The translations under genes were made by a program, and so were the position numbers. 64,000 nucleotides of DNA from contig NZ_CP083376.1 of assembly GCF_020042665.1 (NCBI RefSeq), positions 4,066,001 to 4,130,000 of the forward strand, given 5' to 3'. This DNA is from Pseudoxanthomonas sp. X-1 (GTDB lineage Bacteria > Pseudomonadota > Gammaproteobacteria > Xanthomonadales > Xanthomonadaceae). Below, in pieces: positions 54,564 to 63,024 of this stretch. The first letter of the stretch is position 1. Each line of letters starts with the position of its first letter. Below the pieces are notes generated by a model, which worked only from the letters and a program-made list of their open reading frames with translations, did not search any database and had not been told where the DNA came from.

Positions 54564-54576
54564 GCGATTCAATCGC
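54564..54576. promoter_or_regulatory. Candidate OhrR operator upstream of ohr
   Basis: GCGATTCAATCGC is a perfect palindrome around a central C, 20 bases before the ohr start. It is close in sequence to the site at 54027-54039, which supports both being the OhrR target. Confidence 0.6.
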
Positions 54577-54596
54577 AAACAACCCAGGAGTTCACC

Positions 54597-55022
54597 ATGA
54601 AACCCGACAAGATCCTCTACACCGCCACCGCCATCGCCAAGGGCGGCCGCGAAGGCCGCGGCATCACTCCGGACGGTCCGCTGGACCTGCAGCTGTCCAC
54701 GCCGAAGGAGCTCGGCGGCGGCGGCGGCCCCGGCACCAATCCCGAGCAGCTGTTCGCCATCGGCTACGCGGCCTGCTTCATCGGCGCGATGAAGGCCGTG
54801 GGCGCGCGCGAGAAGATCAAGGTGCCCGATGACGTGGCCATCGAGAGCAAGGTCGGCATCGGCCCGGCCGGCAGCGCGTTCGCCATCGCTGTCGAGCTGA
54901 AGATCGAGCTGCCGGGCCTGGATCGCGAGACCGCGCAGAAGCTGGTCGAGACCGCGCACCAGGTCTGCCCGTACTCCAACGCGACCCGCGGCAACGTGGA
55001 CGTGGTGCTGACCCTGGTCTGA
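54597..55022 (+). CDS. ohr: Organic hydroperoxide resistance protein Ohr
   Basis: Ohr is a thiol peroxidase for organic hydroperoxides, usually recycled by lipoylated proteins. The 141-residue protein has the two catalytic cysteines at Cys60 (GYAACFIGAM) and Cys124 (VCPYSNATRGN). The Arg and Glu of the active site lie in the N-terminal half (for example NPEQLFAIGY). AGGAG lies seven bases before the ATG at 54597. It is followed by a strong terminator. Confidence 0.96.
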   Translation: MKPDKILYTATAIAKGGREGRGITPDGPLDLQLSTPKELGGGGGPGTNPEQLFAIGYAACFIGAMKAVGAREKIKVPDDVAIESKVGIGPAGSAFAIAVELKIELPGLDRETAQKLVETAHQVCPYSNATRGNVDVVLTLV

Positions 55023-55046
55023 TCGACCCGCACCGCTCCGCAACCG

Positions 55047-55092
55047 GACACGGCGCCCAAGGGCGCCGTGTCCTTAACTGTTTTTGTGTTTT
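55047..55092 (+). terminator. Intrinsic terminator of ohr
   Basis: GACACGGCGCC and GGCGCCGTGTC form a perfect 11-pair stem around CAAG. After a short spacer come two T runs (TTTTTG, TTTTTT), and a REP-like repeat begins at the end of these. Confidence 0.8.
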
Positions 55093-55093
55093 T

Positions 55094-55159
55094 TGGGAGC
55101 CGCTATGGCGGCAATGGGCTTTACAGGGAAGGCCTCATCGCCGCCATGGCAGCTCCCAC
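55094..55159. repeat. REP-like palindrome, family A copy 7
   Basis: Arms TGGGAGCCGCTATGGCGGC and GCCGCCATGGCAGCTCCCAC enclose AATGGGCTTTACAGGGAAG. It has two unpaired differences (T and A) in the stem, so it is more worn than the other copies. It lies right after the ohr terminator. Confidence 0.8.
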
Positions 55160-55193
55160 CAGGCGGGAGAACTGCGGCGCCTCACCGCTGTCG

Positions 55194-55217
55194 TCCCCGC
55201 GAAAGCGGGAACCCAGC
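55194..55217 (+). repeat. Short palindromic repeat, family C copy 2
   Basis: CCCCGCGAAAGCGGGAACCCAGCG matches the family C repeat at 12721-12745 in inverted orientation, with one base different. It sits in the gap 55160-55284 before the Lrp gene, in which nothing else is recognised. Confidence 0.55.
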
Positions 55218-55284
55218 GACTTTCGCAATCAGCGCACAAGGCACGGATTCCCGCCTGCGCGAAATAACGGCTCGTCCTGCCGTC

Positions 55285-55764
55285 TTAAATGTCCAGATAC
55301 AGGTCCGCGCTGTTCTTGACCTCTTCCATCACCGCATAGGTGCGGGTCTCGCGCACGCCGGGCAGCTTCCACAGCACGCGGCCGGCGATGTCGCGGTAGT
55401 CGGCCATGTCGGCCGCGCGCAGCTTGATCAGGTAGTCGAAGCCGCCGGCGACCAGGTGGCATTCCATGACCTCGGGCTGGTCGCGGATGGCGGCCTGGAA
55501 CTCCTCCAGGATGTGCGGCGTGGTGCGGTCCAGCAGCACCTCGACGAAGACCAGCATGCCGGCGCCGAGCTTGTGCGGGTTGAGCCGCGCGCGGTAGCCG
55601 ATGATGTAGCCCTCTGTCGTCAGCCGCTTGACCCGCTCCAGGGTCGCGGTGGGCGACAGATGCACGCTGTCGGCCAGCTTGAGGTTGGTGATCCGGCCGT
55701 CCTGCTGGAGCAGGGCGAGAATTCTGCGGTCGGTCCGGTCCAGCGCGGCAGGAAGTTGGCTCAT
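55285..55764 (-). CDS. putR: Lrp/AsnC family regulator, probable proline-responsive activator of putA
   Basis: The 159-residue protein has an N-terminal Lrp helix-turn-helix (about 20-50, with TNLKLADSVHLSPTATLERVKRL) and a C-terminal RAM ligand domain (about 70-150). It is divergent from putA across a 93-base gap with a 28-base palindrome. In proteobacteria such a PutR activates putA in response to proline. The symbol rests on this position. A BkdR- or Lrp-like regulator cannot be excluded. Confidence 0.82.
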   Translation of the reverse strand: MSQLPAALDRTDRRILALLQQDGRITNLKLADSVHLSPTATLERVKRLTTEGYIIGYRARLNPHKLGAGMLVFVEVLLDRTTPHILEEFQAAIRDQPEVMECHLVAGGFDYLIKLRAADMADYRDIAGRVLWKLPGVRETRTYAVMEEVKNSADLYLDI

Positions 55765-55813
55765 CCGCGGATCATAGCCCGCCTAACGGAGATTCATCCG
55801 GCGCAGCGGCGCT

Positions 55814-55841
55814 CAGAATGCACATCCTCAAGTCCATTCTG
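55814..55841. promoter_or_regulatory. Palindrome between putR and putA, candidate regulator site
   Basis: CAGAATG (55814-55820) and CATTCTG (55835-55841) are perfect arms around 14 bases. It lies 17 bases before the putA start and about 50 before the regulator, in the only space between the divergent genes. Confidence 0.55.
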
Positions 55842-55857
55842 CGCCAGGCGGTCATTT

Positions 55858-58806
55858 ATGCGGTTGCCCATCCCCTACCGGCCCGAGGCCGATGTGCTCG
55901 CCCCGCTGCTGCAGCGCCTGCAGGACCTGGACTGGGCCCTGGCCAGCGGCGATGCGATCGGCTGGATCGGCCAGGTCCGCGCGTCCAAACCGTCGGCCTT
56001 CGCCATGGAAACGCTGCTGCGCGAGTTCCCGCTGTCCAGCGCCGAGGGCCTGGCCCTGATGCGCCTGGCCGAGGCCTTGCTGCGCGTGCCCGATGCCGAC
56101 ACCGCCATGACCCTCACCGCCGACCAGCTGGGCCGCGCCGATTTCTCCGGCGCCTCGCAGTCGTGGCTGGCCACCCTGTCCAACCAGGCCATCAGCCTGT
56201 CCAAGAAGATGCTGGGCGAGGACGGCCAGAAGGCCGGGTTCCTGGCCCGGATGGGCGCCAAGGCCGTGGTCGCCGCGACCGTGCGCGCGGTGCAGCTGAT
56301 GGGCAAGCAGTTCGTCATGGGCGAGACCCTGGACGAGGCGCTGGACGATGCCCGCAAGCAGCGCAAGGCGCGCAAGGGCCTGCGCTTCTCCTACGACATG
56401 CTGGGCGAGGGCGCGCGTACCGACGCCGACGCGCAGGCCTACATGCGCAAGTACCACGCCGCCATCGCCGCGCTGGCCAAGTCGCGCGATCGCAGCGTGC
56501 CGGTGGAACAGGCCGACGGCATCTCGATCAAGCTCTCGGCCATCGACGCGCGCTACGAGGCCGTGCAGCACGACCACGTCATGGCGCTGCTGGTGCCGCG
56601 CGTGTGCGAGCTGGCCGAGGCCGCGGCCCAGGCCGACCTCAACCTGACCATCGACGCGGAGGAGAGCGAGCGCCTGGAGCTGTCGCTGGAGGTGTTCGAG
56701 GCGGTGGCCACGCGCACTGCCGCCAGGTATCCGCAGTGGAACGGCTTCGGCCTGGCCGTGCAGGCCTACCAGACCCGCGCGCTGGAGACGATCGAGGAGG
56801 TCGCCCGCATCGCCCGCGCGCTGAAGGTGCGCTTCATGGTGCGCCTGGTGAAGGGCGCCTACTGGGATTACGAGATCAAGCGCGCGCAGGAGCTGGGCCT
56901 GGCCGCGTTCCCGGTGTTCACCCACAAGCACCACACCGACCTGTCCTACCTGGCCTGCGCCCGGGCGATGCTGGCCATGCCCGACGCGATCTATCCGCAG
57001 ATCGCCGGTCACAACGCCGGCACCATCGCCGCGGTGCTGCACCTGGCGCGTGCGGCCGGCGTGCCGTTCGAGCTGCAGCGCCTGCACGGCATGGGCGATG
57101 CGGTGCACGAGGCCGCGCATCGGCAGTACCCGGACGTGGGCCTGCGCGTGTACGCGCCGGTCGGCCCGCACAAGGACCTGCTGGCCTATCTGGTGCGCCG
57201 CCTGCTGGAGAACGGCGCCAATTCCTCCTTCGTCCACCAGCTGGCGGATGAGACACTGCCGGCCAGCGCGCTGGTGAGCTCGCCGCTGCACATCGCGCCG
57301 CAGAGCGCGGTGACGCTGCCGGCCGACATCCTGGGCGTGCGCCGCAACACTGCCGGCACGGACGTGAGCTGCGAGCCGATGGCCAGGTCGCTGCTGGCCG
57401 CCTATCCCGCCGCCGCGCTGCCGACGCCGGCGCTGACCCCGGTCGCGCAGATCGATGCCCTGGTGCAGACGCTGGCCAAGGGCCAGAAGCGCTGGAACGC
57501 CACGCCGGTCGAGACCCGCGCCGCCGCGCTGGAACAGGCCGCCGACGCGCTCGAACGCGACCTGGCGCAGTGGTGCGCGCTGATCGTGCGCGAAGGCCAT
57601 CGCACCTGGGGCGATGCGGTCTCCGAAGTCCGCGAAGCCGCCGACTTCTGCCGCTACTACGCGCTGCAGGCACGCAGCCTGATGGCCCCGCAGCTGCTGC
57701 CGGGCGTCACCGGCGAGCGCAACACCTATGCCCTGGCCGGGCGCGGGGTGTGGGCGTGCATCTCGCCCTGGAACTTCCCGCTGGCGATCTTCACCGGCCA
57801 GGTGGTCGCCGCGCTGGTCACCGGCAACGCGGTGGCGGCCAAGCCGGCCGAGCAGACGCCGGGCGTGGGCGCGGCGATGATCGCCCTGCTGCACCGCTGC
57901 GGCGTGCCCGAGGACGCGCTGATCGGCGTGTACGGCGCAGGCGAGACCGGCGCGGCGCTGGTGGCGCATCCGAAGATCGCCGGCGTGGCCTTTACCGGCT
58001 CCACGCCGGTGGCCAAGGCCATCGCCCGCACCCTGGCCGGCAAGGACGGCCCGATCGTGCCGCTGATCGCCGAGACCGGCGGCCTCAACGCGATGATCGT
58101 CGACTCCACGGCGCTGCCCGAGCAGGTGGTCGACGCGGTGGTGCAGAGCACCTTCCGCAGCGCCGGCCAGCGCTGCTCGGCGCTGCGCGTGCTGTGCGTG
58201 CAGGACGACATCGCCGACGGCGTGATCGAGATGCTGGCCGGCGCCGTGGCGCTGCTGAAGGTCGGCGACCCCGCGCAGCTGTCCAGCGACCTGGGCCCGG
58301 TGATCGACCAGGACGCGTTCGACAAGCTCCAGGGCCAGATCGCCGCGCTTGAAGGCCGCGCGCGGCTGATCGCGCGCGCGCCGCTGCCGGCCGACGCGCC
58401 GGTCAACAGCATCGCGCCGGTGGCCTTCGAGATCGGCGCGCTGGAGCAGGTGCGCGAGGAAGTCTTCGGCCCGGTGCTGCAGGTGCTGCGCTGGAAGGGC
58501 GAGGTGGAAACGCTGGTCGAGCAGATCAATGCGCTCGGCTACGGCCTGACCCTGGGCGTGCAGACCCGCATCGACACCCGCGCCCAGGCCATCGCCGCGC
58601 GGGCCGAGGTCGGCAACGTCTACGTCAACCGCAACATGATCGGCGCGGTGGTGGGCGTGCAGCCGTTCGGTGGCGAGGGCCTGTCCGGCACCGGCCCCAA
58701 GGCCGGCGGTCCGAACTACCTGCCGCGCTTCTGTTCCGAGTCGGTGGTGACCATCAACACCACCGCGGCGGGCGGCGACGTGGACCTGCTGATGGCCTCG
58801 CACTAG
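55858..58806 (+). CDS. putA: Bifunctional proline dehydrogenase / L-glutamate-gamma-semialdehyde dehydrogenase PutA
   Basis: PutA oxidises proline to glutamate in two steps, passing electrons from FAD to ubiquinone. The 982-residue protein has an N-terminal arm and a PRODH barrel (about 100-450, with GISIKLSAIDARYE, DAEESERL, RLVKGAYWDYEIKRAQ). A P5C dehydrogenase domain follows (about 530-980) with the catalytic Cys773 in AGQRCSALRVL and the Glu in AETGGLNAMIV. There is no N-terminal ribbon-helix-helix domain, so it cannot bind DNA like E. coli PutA, in keeping with a separate regulator next door. The ATG at 55858 is set by the family start. Confidence 0.96.
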   Translation: MRLPIPYRPEADVLAPLLQRLQDLDWALASGDAIGWIGQVRASKPSAFAMETLLREFPLSSAEGLALMRLAEALLRVPDADTAMTLTADQLGRADFSGASQSWLATLSNQAISLSKKMLGEDGQKAGFLARMGAKAVVAATVRAVQLMGKQFVMGETLDEALDDARKQRKARKGLRFSYDMLGEGARTDADAQAYMRKYHAAIAALAKSRDRSVPVEQADGISIKLSAIDARYEAVQHDHVMALLVPRVCELAEAAAQADLNLTIDAEESERLELSLEVFEAVATRTAARYPQWNGFGLAVQAYQTRALETIEEVARIARALKVRFMVRLVKGAYWDYEIKRAQELGLAAFPVFTHKHHTDLSYLACARAMLAMPDAIYPQIAGHNAGTIAAVLHLARAAGVPFELQRLHGMGDAVHEAAHRQYPDVGLRVYAPVGPHKDLLAYLVRRLLENGANSSFVHQLADETLPASALVSSPLHIAPQSAVTLPADILGVRRNTAGTDVSCEPMARSLLAAYPAAALPTPALTPVAQIDALVQTLAKGQKRWNATPVETRAAALEQAADALERDLAQWCALIVREGHRTWGDAVSEVREAADFCRYYALQARSLMAPQLLPGVTGERNTYALAGRGVWACISPWNFPLAIFTGQVVAALVTGNAVAAKPAEQTPGVGAAMIALLHRCGVPEDALIGVYGAGETGAALVAHPKIAGVAFTGSTPVAKAIARTLAGKDGPIVPLIAETGGLNAMIVDSTALPEQVVDAVVQSTFRSAGQRCSALRVLCVQDDIADGVIEMLAGAVALLKVGDPAQLSSDLGPVIDQDAFDKLQGQIAALEGRARLIARAPLPADAPVNSIAPVAFEIGALEQVREEVFGPVLQVLRWKGEVETLVEQINALGYGLTLGVQTRIDTRAQAIAARAEVGNVYVNRNMIGAVVGVQPFGGEGLSGTGPKAGGPNYLPRFCSESVVTINTTAAGGDVDLLMASH

Positions 58807-58894
58807 CCACCGGACATGGCGCGCGTGGACACAGGGCGTCACGCGGATGACACCGGGCCTAGAGTTCCCAAACTGTCGCCTGAATTAATAAACG

Positions 58895-59047
58895 GTTAAG
58901 TACAATATTCACGTGGAATTGCGGTTACCGGAGCGATAGTGGCCACGTGGTCGCCGGGGTGGCTCTGGCGATCACGGCGAGGCGGTGCGACCTCTCTCCC
59001 GCATCCGACCTCCGCGAAGCCCGGCCCCTCAAGGCCGGGCTTTTTTT
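58895..59047 (+). ncRNA. Candidate small RNA downstream of putA
   Basis: An AT-rich island ends with TACAAT at 58901-58906, a plausible -10. About 120 bases on, AGCCCGGCC and GGCCGGGCT (59018-59041) form a nine-pair stem with a run of seven T. Between them no Shine-Dalgarno-led gene is seen. The repeated CACGTGG (58911, 58944) and a CT-rich stretch (58991-59012) are notable. No -35 is obvious, and the hairpin could instead simply terminate putA. I do not recognise a known RNA family. Confidence 0.4.
59018..59047 (+). terminator. Strong intrinsic terminator between putA and the XRE gene
   Basis: AGCCCGGCC and GGCCGGGCT pair around CCTCAA and are followed by TTTTTTT. It lies about 210 bases past the putA stop. 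The following stretch, 59048-59420, shows no gene or element that I recognise. Confidence 0.88.
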
Positions 59048-59420
59048 CTGGGCTCTTCCGGCAGGCGCTGCCGCGACCATGCCGGCCCGGACACGCGCCC
59101 TTCGCGCGCATCGACTTCACGCTGGCGGCCCTGCGCCCGCCGCGCGCGTCGTGACGAGGGCGTCATCCCGTTCGCGCGATGTTTCCGGCGTGGGGTTGCA
59201 GGTCCCGGGAGGCTTTGCGATACGTCGGCATGGCGATGCCGTCGCGGCGTGCCTTCCCAAGGCCTGCTGCATGACGGCGCGAGGTGCGCGGCTGCCTCAG
59301 GGGGAGGCGTGCCGGAGACTTCCAGCACCGGGATGCACCAGGGCTCCACGCATGACCCACGCGCCGGCGCCGAGGGAGGCCGCCGGCCATCCAGTCACAA
59401 CCAACAGGAGATGGAAGAAG

Positions 59421-59795
59421 ATGCATGTCATGGCAGATCGCATTCGTCAGGCCCGCCGGTTGAAGGCCCTGTCGCAGACCCAGCTGGCCGAGCACGTCGG
59501 CGTGCAGCGCAGCGCCGTGGCGCAGTGGGAACGCGCGGGCGGAACGCACCCCAGCGTGGAGCACCTGGCGCAGATCGCGGTGATCACGCAGGTGCTGTTC
59601 GAATGGCTGGCCACCGGGCGCGGCCCGATGATCAGCGCGGCCACGCAGGCCGAAGCCGCCTCCGGCACGCCGGCGCCCGCGGCCGAGTGTCTGGCCCGCG
59701 ATGAGGTGGAAACCCGGGTCCTGCAGCTGATCCGCAAGCTCTCGCCGCACCGGCGTTCGGACGCCTGCGACATGCTGCGCGCGATGGTGGGCTGA
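59421..59795 (+). CDS. XRE family helix-turn-helix regulator
   Basis: The 124-residue protein has an N-terminal Cro/C1-type helix-turn-helix (about residues 6-65, with RRLKALSQTQLAEHVGVQRSAVAQWERAGG) and a less conserved C-terminal part of unknown function (about 90-124). Targets are unknown. The ATG at 59421 is preceded by AGGAG/GAAGAAG; one at 59430 is also possible. It converges with gpsA. No phage genes are nearby, so it is not obviously a prophage remnant. Confidence 0.85.
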   Translation: MHVMADRIRQARRLKALSQTQLAEHVGVQRSAVAQWERAGGTHPSVEHLAQIAVITQVLFEWLATGRGPMISAATQAEAASGTPAPAAECLARDEVETRVLQLIRKLSPHRRSDACDMLRAMVG

Positions 59796-59833
59796 GGGTC
59801 GCGCCGATGCGCAGGCGCGACGCTGCCTGCGCC

Positions 59834-59863
59834 GAAACAAGACTCCCACCCGCGGGGTGGGAG
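59834..59863 (-). terminator. Intrinsic terminator of gpsA
   Basis: On the minus strand CTCCCACCC and GGGTGGGAG form a perfect nine-pair stem with a three-base loop, followed by TCTTGTTT. It lies 24 bases past the gpsA stop. Confidence 0.8.
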
Positions 59864-59886
59864 ATCTCCGGCCCGGGGCGAGCGGG

Positions 59887-60906
59887 CTACTGGAACAGCG
59901 TTTCCGGATACTCCGGCTTCTGCTCGCGCGCCAGCAGGCGTTCCAGGCCTTCGGCCGGGGTGATGTCGCCGTGCAGGACATCGCGCACGGCCTCGCTGAT
60001 CGACAGGTCGATGCCGTAGCGGCGCGCCTGGCGCATCACCTCGTCGGCGGTCTGCACCGACTCGACCACCTGCCCGATCTCGCGCACGGCCTCGTCGATG
60101 GACTGGCCGCGGCCCAGGGCCAGGCCCAGGCGGCGGTTGCGCGACAGGTCGCCCGTGCAGGTCAGCACCAGGTCGCCCAGGCCGGCCAGACCCATCAGCG
60201 TCTCCGGGCGCGCGCCGATCGCCGCGGCCAGGCGCAGCATCTCGTTGAGGCCGCGGGTGATCAGTCCAGCGCGCGCGTTGAGCCCCAGGCCCATGCCGTC
60301 GGCCACGCCGGTGGCCACGGCCAGCACGTTCTTCATCGCCCCGCCCAGCTCGGCCCCGACCATGTCGTTGCCGGTATAGGCGCGAAACGCCGGGCCGTGC
60401 AGCACGTCGGCGACCTGCTTGCAGAACGCGTCGTCGGCGCCGTGGATGGTCAGCGCGGTGGGCAGGCCCTGGGCGACTTCCTTGGCGAAGGAGGGCCCGG
60501 TCACCACCGCCAGCGGCACCTCCGGACCCAGCACGTCCTCGGCCACCTCGTGCAGGAAGCGACTGGAACCGGGCTCGAACCCCTTGGTCGCCCAGCTCAC
60601 GCCCGCATGGCGGGGGCGCAGCGGCGCCAGCGCGCGCAGCGTCTCGGTGAAGGCATGCGAGGGCACGACCACCAGCACCAGGTCGGCGTCCGCCATGGCG
60701 GTGGCCAGGTCGGTGGTGGCGCGCAGGGTGTCGGGCAGTTCGATGCCCGGCAGGTAACGCGGATTCTCGTGGCGACCTTCGATGGCCTCGGCCACGACCG
60801 CATCGCGTCCCCACAGCACGGCCTGGTGGCCGTGCCGGGCGATCAGGGCCGCCAGCGCGGTTCCCCAGGAACCGGCGCCGAGCACTGCGACGTTCAACGC
60901 CTTCAT
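59887..60906 (-). CDS. gpsA: Glycerol-3-phosphate dehydrogenase [NAD(P)+]
   Basis: GpsA reduces dihydroxyacetone phosphate to sn-glycerol-3-phosphate for phospholipid synthesis. The 339-residue protein has the dinucleotide motif [12 protein letters not shown] at residues 8-19, the ATKGFEPGS and [11 protein letters not shown] segments and the catalytic Lys in [25 protein letters not shown] follows. The ATG at 60906 ([10 protein letters not shown]) is preceded by GGGGG. It follows secB on the same strand, as in E. coli. Confidence 0.97.
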   Translation of the reverse strand: MKALNVAVLGAGSWGTALAALIARHGHQAVLWGRDAVVAEAIEGRHENPRYLPGIELPDTLRATTDLATAMADADLVLVVVPSHAFTETLRALAPLRPRHAGVSWATKGFEPGSSRFLHEVAEDVLGPEVPLAVVTGPSFAKEVAQGLPTALTIHGADDAFCKQVADVLHGPAFRAYTGNDMVGAELGGAMKNVLAVATGVADGMGLGLNARAGLITRGLNEMLRLAAAIGARPETLMGLAGLGDLVLTCTGDLSRNRRLGLALGRGQSIDEAVREIGQVVESVQTADEVMRQARRYGIDLSISEAVRDVLHGDITPAEGLERLLAREQKPEYPETLFQ

Positions 60907-60961
60907 TGCATCCCCCCGACTGTGTGCAGGGGGCCAAGCTTTATCACACACGCCATCGAAA

Positions 60962-61480
60962 TCAGGCGTTGCCCACCGGCGGATCGTTCTCGATCACGCC
61001 CTGCTGGCCCTGGGCGGCGCGCTGGCGCAGCGTTTCGGCGTACAGGCCGTCGAAGTTGATCGGCTGCAGGAAGAACGGCGGGAAGCCGCCGGCCTGGATC
61101 AGGTCGCTCAGCAGCTGGCGCACGTACGGGAACAGGATGCTCGGGCACTGGGTGCCCAGCAGCGCGTCGATGGTCTGCGGGTCGAAGCCGGCCAGACCGA
61201 ACACGCCGGCCTGCTGCACCTCGGCCACGTAGGCGGTCTTGTCGCCGGCCTTGCAGGTCAGGGTCACGCCCAGGATCACCTCGAAGGCGTTCTCGGCCAG
61301 GCGCTGCACGCGCTGGTTGAGGTTGAGGTTGAGCTCCGGAGCGATGTTCTCCGAGTAGATCGCCGGCGCGCCGGGGACCTCGAAGGACACGTCCTTGACG
61401 TAGATCTTTTCGACGGTGAAGTTCGGGCCGTTGGCCTGGGTGGCGGCTTCGTTGGCGCCGTTGAGGGTCTCGTCGGACAT
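60962..61480 (-). CDS. secB: Protein-export chaperone SecB
   Basis: SecB keeps precursors unfolded and hands them to SecA. The 172-residue protein shows the family segments [55 protein letters not shown] and [10 protein letters not shown]. The ATG at 61480 has GGAG at a better distance than the one at 61483. It is followed by gpsA after 55 bases and preceded by the rhodanese gene. Confidence 0.97.
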   Translation of the reverse strand: MSDETLNGANEAATQANGPNFTVEKIYVKDVSFEVPGAPAIYSENIAPELNLNLNQRVQRLAENAFEVILGVTLTCKAGDKTAYVAEVQQAGVFGLAGFDPQTIDALLGTQCPSILFPYVRQLLSDLIQAGGFPPFFLQPINFDGLYAETLRQRAAQGQQGVIENDPPVGNA

Positions 61481-61595
61481 CATGTACTCCGGAATAGCGT
61501 TGCGGTGAATGGGCCAAAGCCCGGGATTATCGCATGGGGTGGCGGCGCGCCCGGACCGCTTCAAGGTCCGCGGGCGACGCGACGCGTGTTCAGTG

Positions 61596-62030
61596 TCAGG
61601 CGCGGCCCTTGACCAGCGGCAGGTCGGCGGCCTGCCAGGCGCCCACGCCGCCCTCGAGCACATAGACCTTGGCAAACCCGGCCTTCTTCAGCTGGGCCGC
61701 GGCGCCCGGCGCGGTCTGGCCGCTGCGGCACACCAGCACCACCGGCCGATCGGTCGCGCCGGCGAGCAGCTTGTGTTTGGGATCGAACTTGCCGGCCAGG
61801 TTCCTGCTGCCGGGGATGTGGCCCTTCTCGAAATCGCCGCTGGCCGACAGGTCCAGCACCAGCGCGTTGTCGTTGTTGATCAGCGCGGTCAGTTCGCCCG
61901 GGCGCACGCCCTTGTAGCCGCGGAACAGGCGCATGACCTCGGTGACGAGGATCGCCAGGGTCAGGCCCACCAGGGCCATGGACAGCATCGCGTTGTCGGC
62001 GGCGAAAGCCTTGAGTTGGTCGAAATTCAC
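61596..62030 (-). CDS. Membrane-anchored rhodanese-like protein
   Basis: The 144-residue protein has one N-terminal membrane helix (about 12-32) and a single rhodanese domain (about 40-140) with the active-site loop CRSGQT, whose Cys would carry the persulfide. This matches YibN of E. coli, which is also next to secB and gpsA. Substrate and role are not certain; sulfur transfer or membrane-protein related roles are possible. It is upstream of secB. Confidence 0.9.
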   Translation of the reverse strand: MNFDQLKAFAADNAMLSMALVGLTLAILVTEVMRLFRGYKGVRPGELTALINNDNALVLDLSASGDFEKGHIPGSRNLAGKFDPKHKLLAGATDRPVVLVCRSGQTAPGAAAQLKKAGFAKVYVLEGGVGAWQAADLPLVKGRA

Positions 62031-62087
62031 GGCAGGAAAGCGTCGGCTGGGCGCGAAAAGGCCGGCGATTGTCGCACAGCCCGGCGA

Positions 62088-62516
62088 CTATTGACCCTGC
62101 CAGAGGTCCGGCAGGCCGTCCTGCAGCCACCACTGCTCGGCCGTCGGGTCCCAGCGCCAGCGTTCGCGCACCCGCACGGTGCGTTCGGCCATGGTGTGGC
62201 GGTTGACCACGCGCGCATCGACCACGCGCACCACGCTGCCGTCGGGTTCGGCGCCGCCGCCGATCTCGCTGTAGCCGGTGATCTCCACCTGCTGGTAGCG
62301 CGAGAGCTCCAGCGCGCTCAGGCCGGCGCCCTGGCGCGCCTCGGGGTCGACCACGCTCCAGGCCTGTTCGAACTCGCCCCAGCGCATCGCCTTGGTGAAC
62401 AGGGTCTGGGTGTCGGTGAGCTTGCGCTGCTTGGCGCGGTTGCCGATGGCCTCGGCCGGTCCGGCGCTGGCCAGCACCAGCAGCGCGGCCAGCAGCATCC
62501 ACAGTAGTCGTCCCAC
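62088..62516 (-). CDS. Exported protein of unknown function
   Basis: The 142-residue protein has a signal peptide (about 1-23, ending GPAEA) and a small alpha/beta domain that begins GNRAKQRKLTDTQTLFTKAMRWGEFEQAWSVVDP. It shows no catalytic motif. The fold has an SnoaL/NTF2-like look, but I cannot assign a family with confidence. It is 57 bases upstream of the rhodanese gene. Confidence 0.72.
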   Translation of the reverse strand: MGRLLWMLLAALLVLASAGPAEAIGNRAKQRKLTDTQTLFTKAMRWGEFEQAWSVVDPEARQGAGLSALELSRYQQVEITGYSEIGGGAEPDGSVVRVVDARVVNRHTMAERTVRVRERWRWDPTAEQWWLQDGLPDLWQGQ

Positions 62517-62549
62517 GTGCGTGTTTCTCCCCAGGCGTGAGCCAGGATG

Positions 62550-63008
62550 CTACCGCTTTGCCAGGGCCACGTAGCGGCCGCTCAGTTCGGCCGCGACCCC
62601 GCCGTCGGGCAGCAGCACCTGCGCCAGCAGGGTGGCGCGCGCCTTGCCGCGGCGCACGAAGGTGTCGATGAAGCCCGCCCAGTCGGCTTCCGGCGCCAGC
62701 CAGGCCTGGGCGACCAGCTCGTCCAGCAGCGGGGCGCGGTAGCGCACCTGGCTGTCGGCCACGTAGACCTCGGCGTCCAGCCCGGCCTTGCGCAGCTGCA
62801 GCGTGGTCAGCGCCCAGCCGGCCAGGGTCATCAGCGCGACCAGGCTGCCGCCGAAGGCGGTGCCCTTGTCGTTGACGTTGGCGGCCAGCGGCGCGGTCGT
62901 GTGCAGGCGCGTGCCATCGAAGCGGCGCAGCGCCATGCGCATCGCCACCACCGGCGGCATCTGCGCGCAGGTCGCGCGCAGCGCGTCGAGCAGGGCGTCG
63001 TCGTTCAT
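62550..63008 (-). CDS. Hotdog-fold thioesterase, YiiD C-terminal-like
   Basis: The 152-residue protein resembles the thioesterase domain found at the C-terminus of YiiD (PF09500). It has the hotdog pattern PLAANVNDKGTAFGGSLVALMTLAGWALTTLQL. The ATG at 63008 has AAGAG six bases upstream; ATG at 63026 and an earlier frame overlap the hemD start region. The acyl substrate is unknown. It is divergent from hemD. Confidence 0.82.
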   Translation of the reverse strand: MNDDALLDALRATCAQMPPVVAMRMALRRFDGTRLHTTAPLAANVNDKGTAFGGSLVALMTLAGWALTTLQLRKAGLDAEVYVADSQVRYRAPLLDELVAQAWLAPEADWAGFIDTFVRRGKARATLLAQVLLPDGGVAAELSGRYVALAKR

Positions 63009-63024
63009 CGCGTACTCTTGATTC

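Noticed and set aside
28916..55159. Repeated palindromes as a CRISPR array
   Set aside because: The copies are scattered over tens of kilobases, with no regular spacers and no cas genes.
55852..58842. 996-codon open frame opposite putA
   Set aside because: The translation is His/Arg/Ala/Gln-rich and mirrors putA codons. PutA itself has full motif support.
58939..59154. 71-codon open frame starting with GTG after putA
   Set aside because: It reads through a perfect terminator hairpin and has no Shine-Dalgarno or family-like sequence. A small RNA or plain leader is the better reading.
59421..59795. XRE gene as a prophage or toxin-antitoxin remnant
   Set aside because: There is no integrase, phage structural gene or toxin-sized partner beside it; gpsA and putA flank it.
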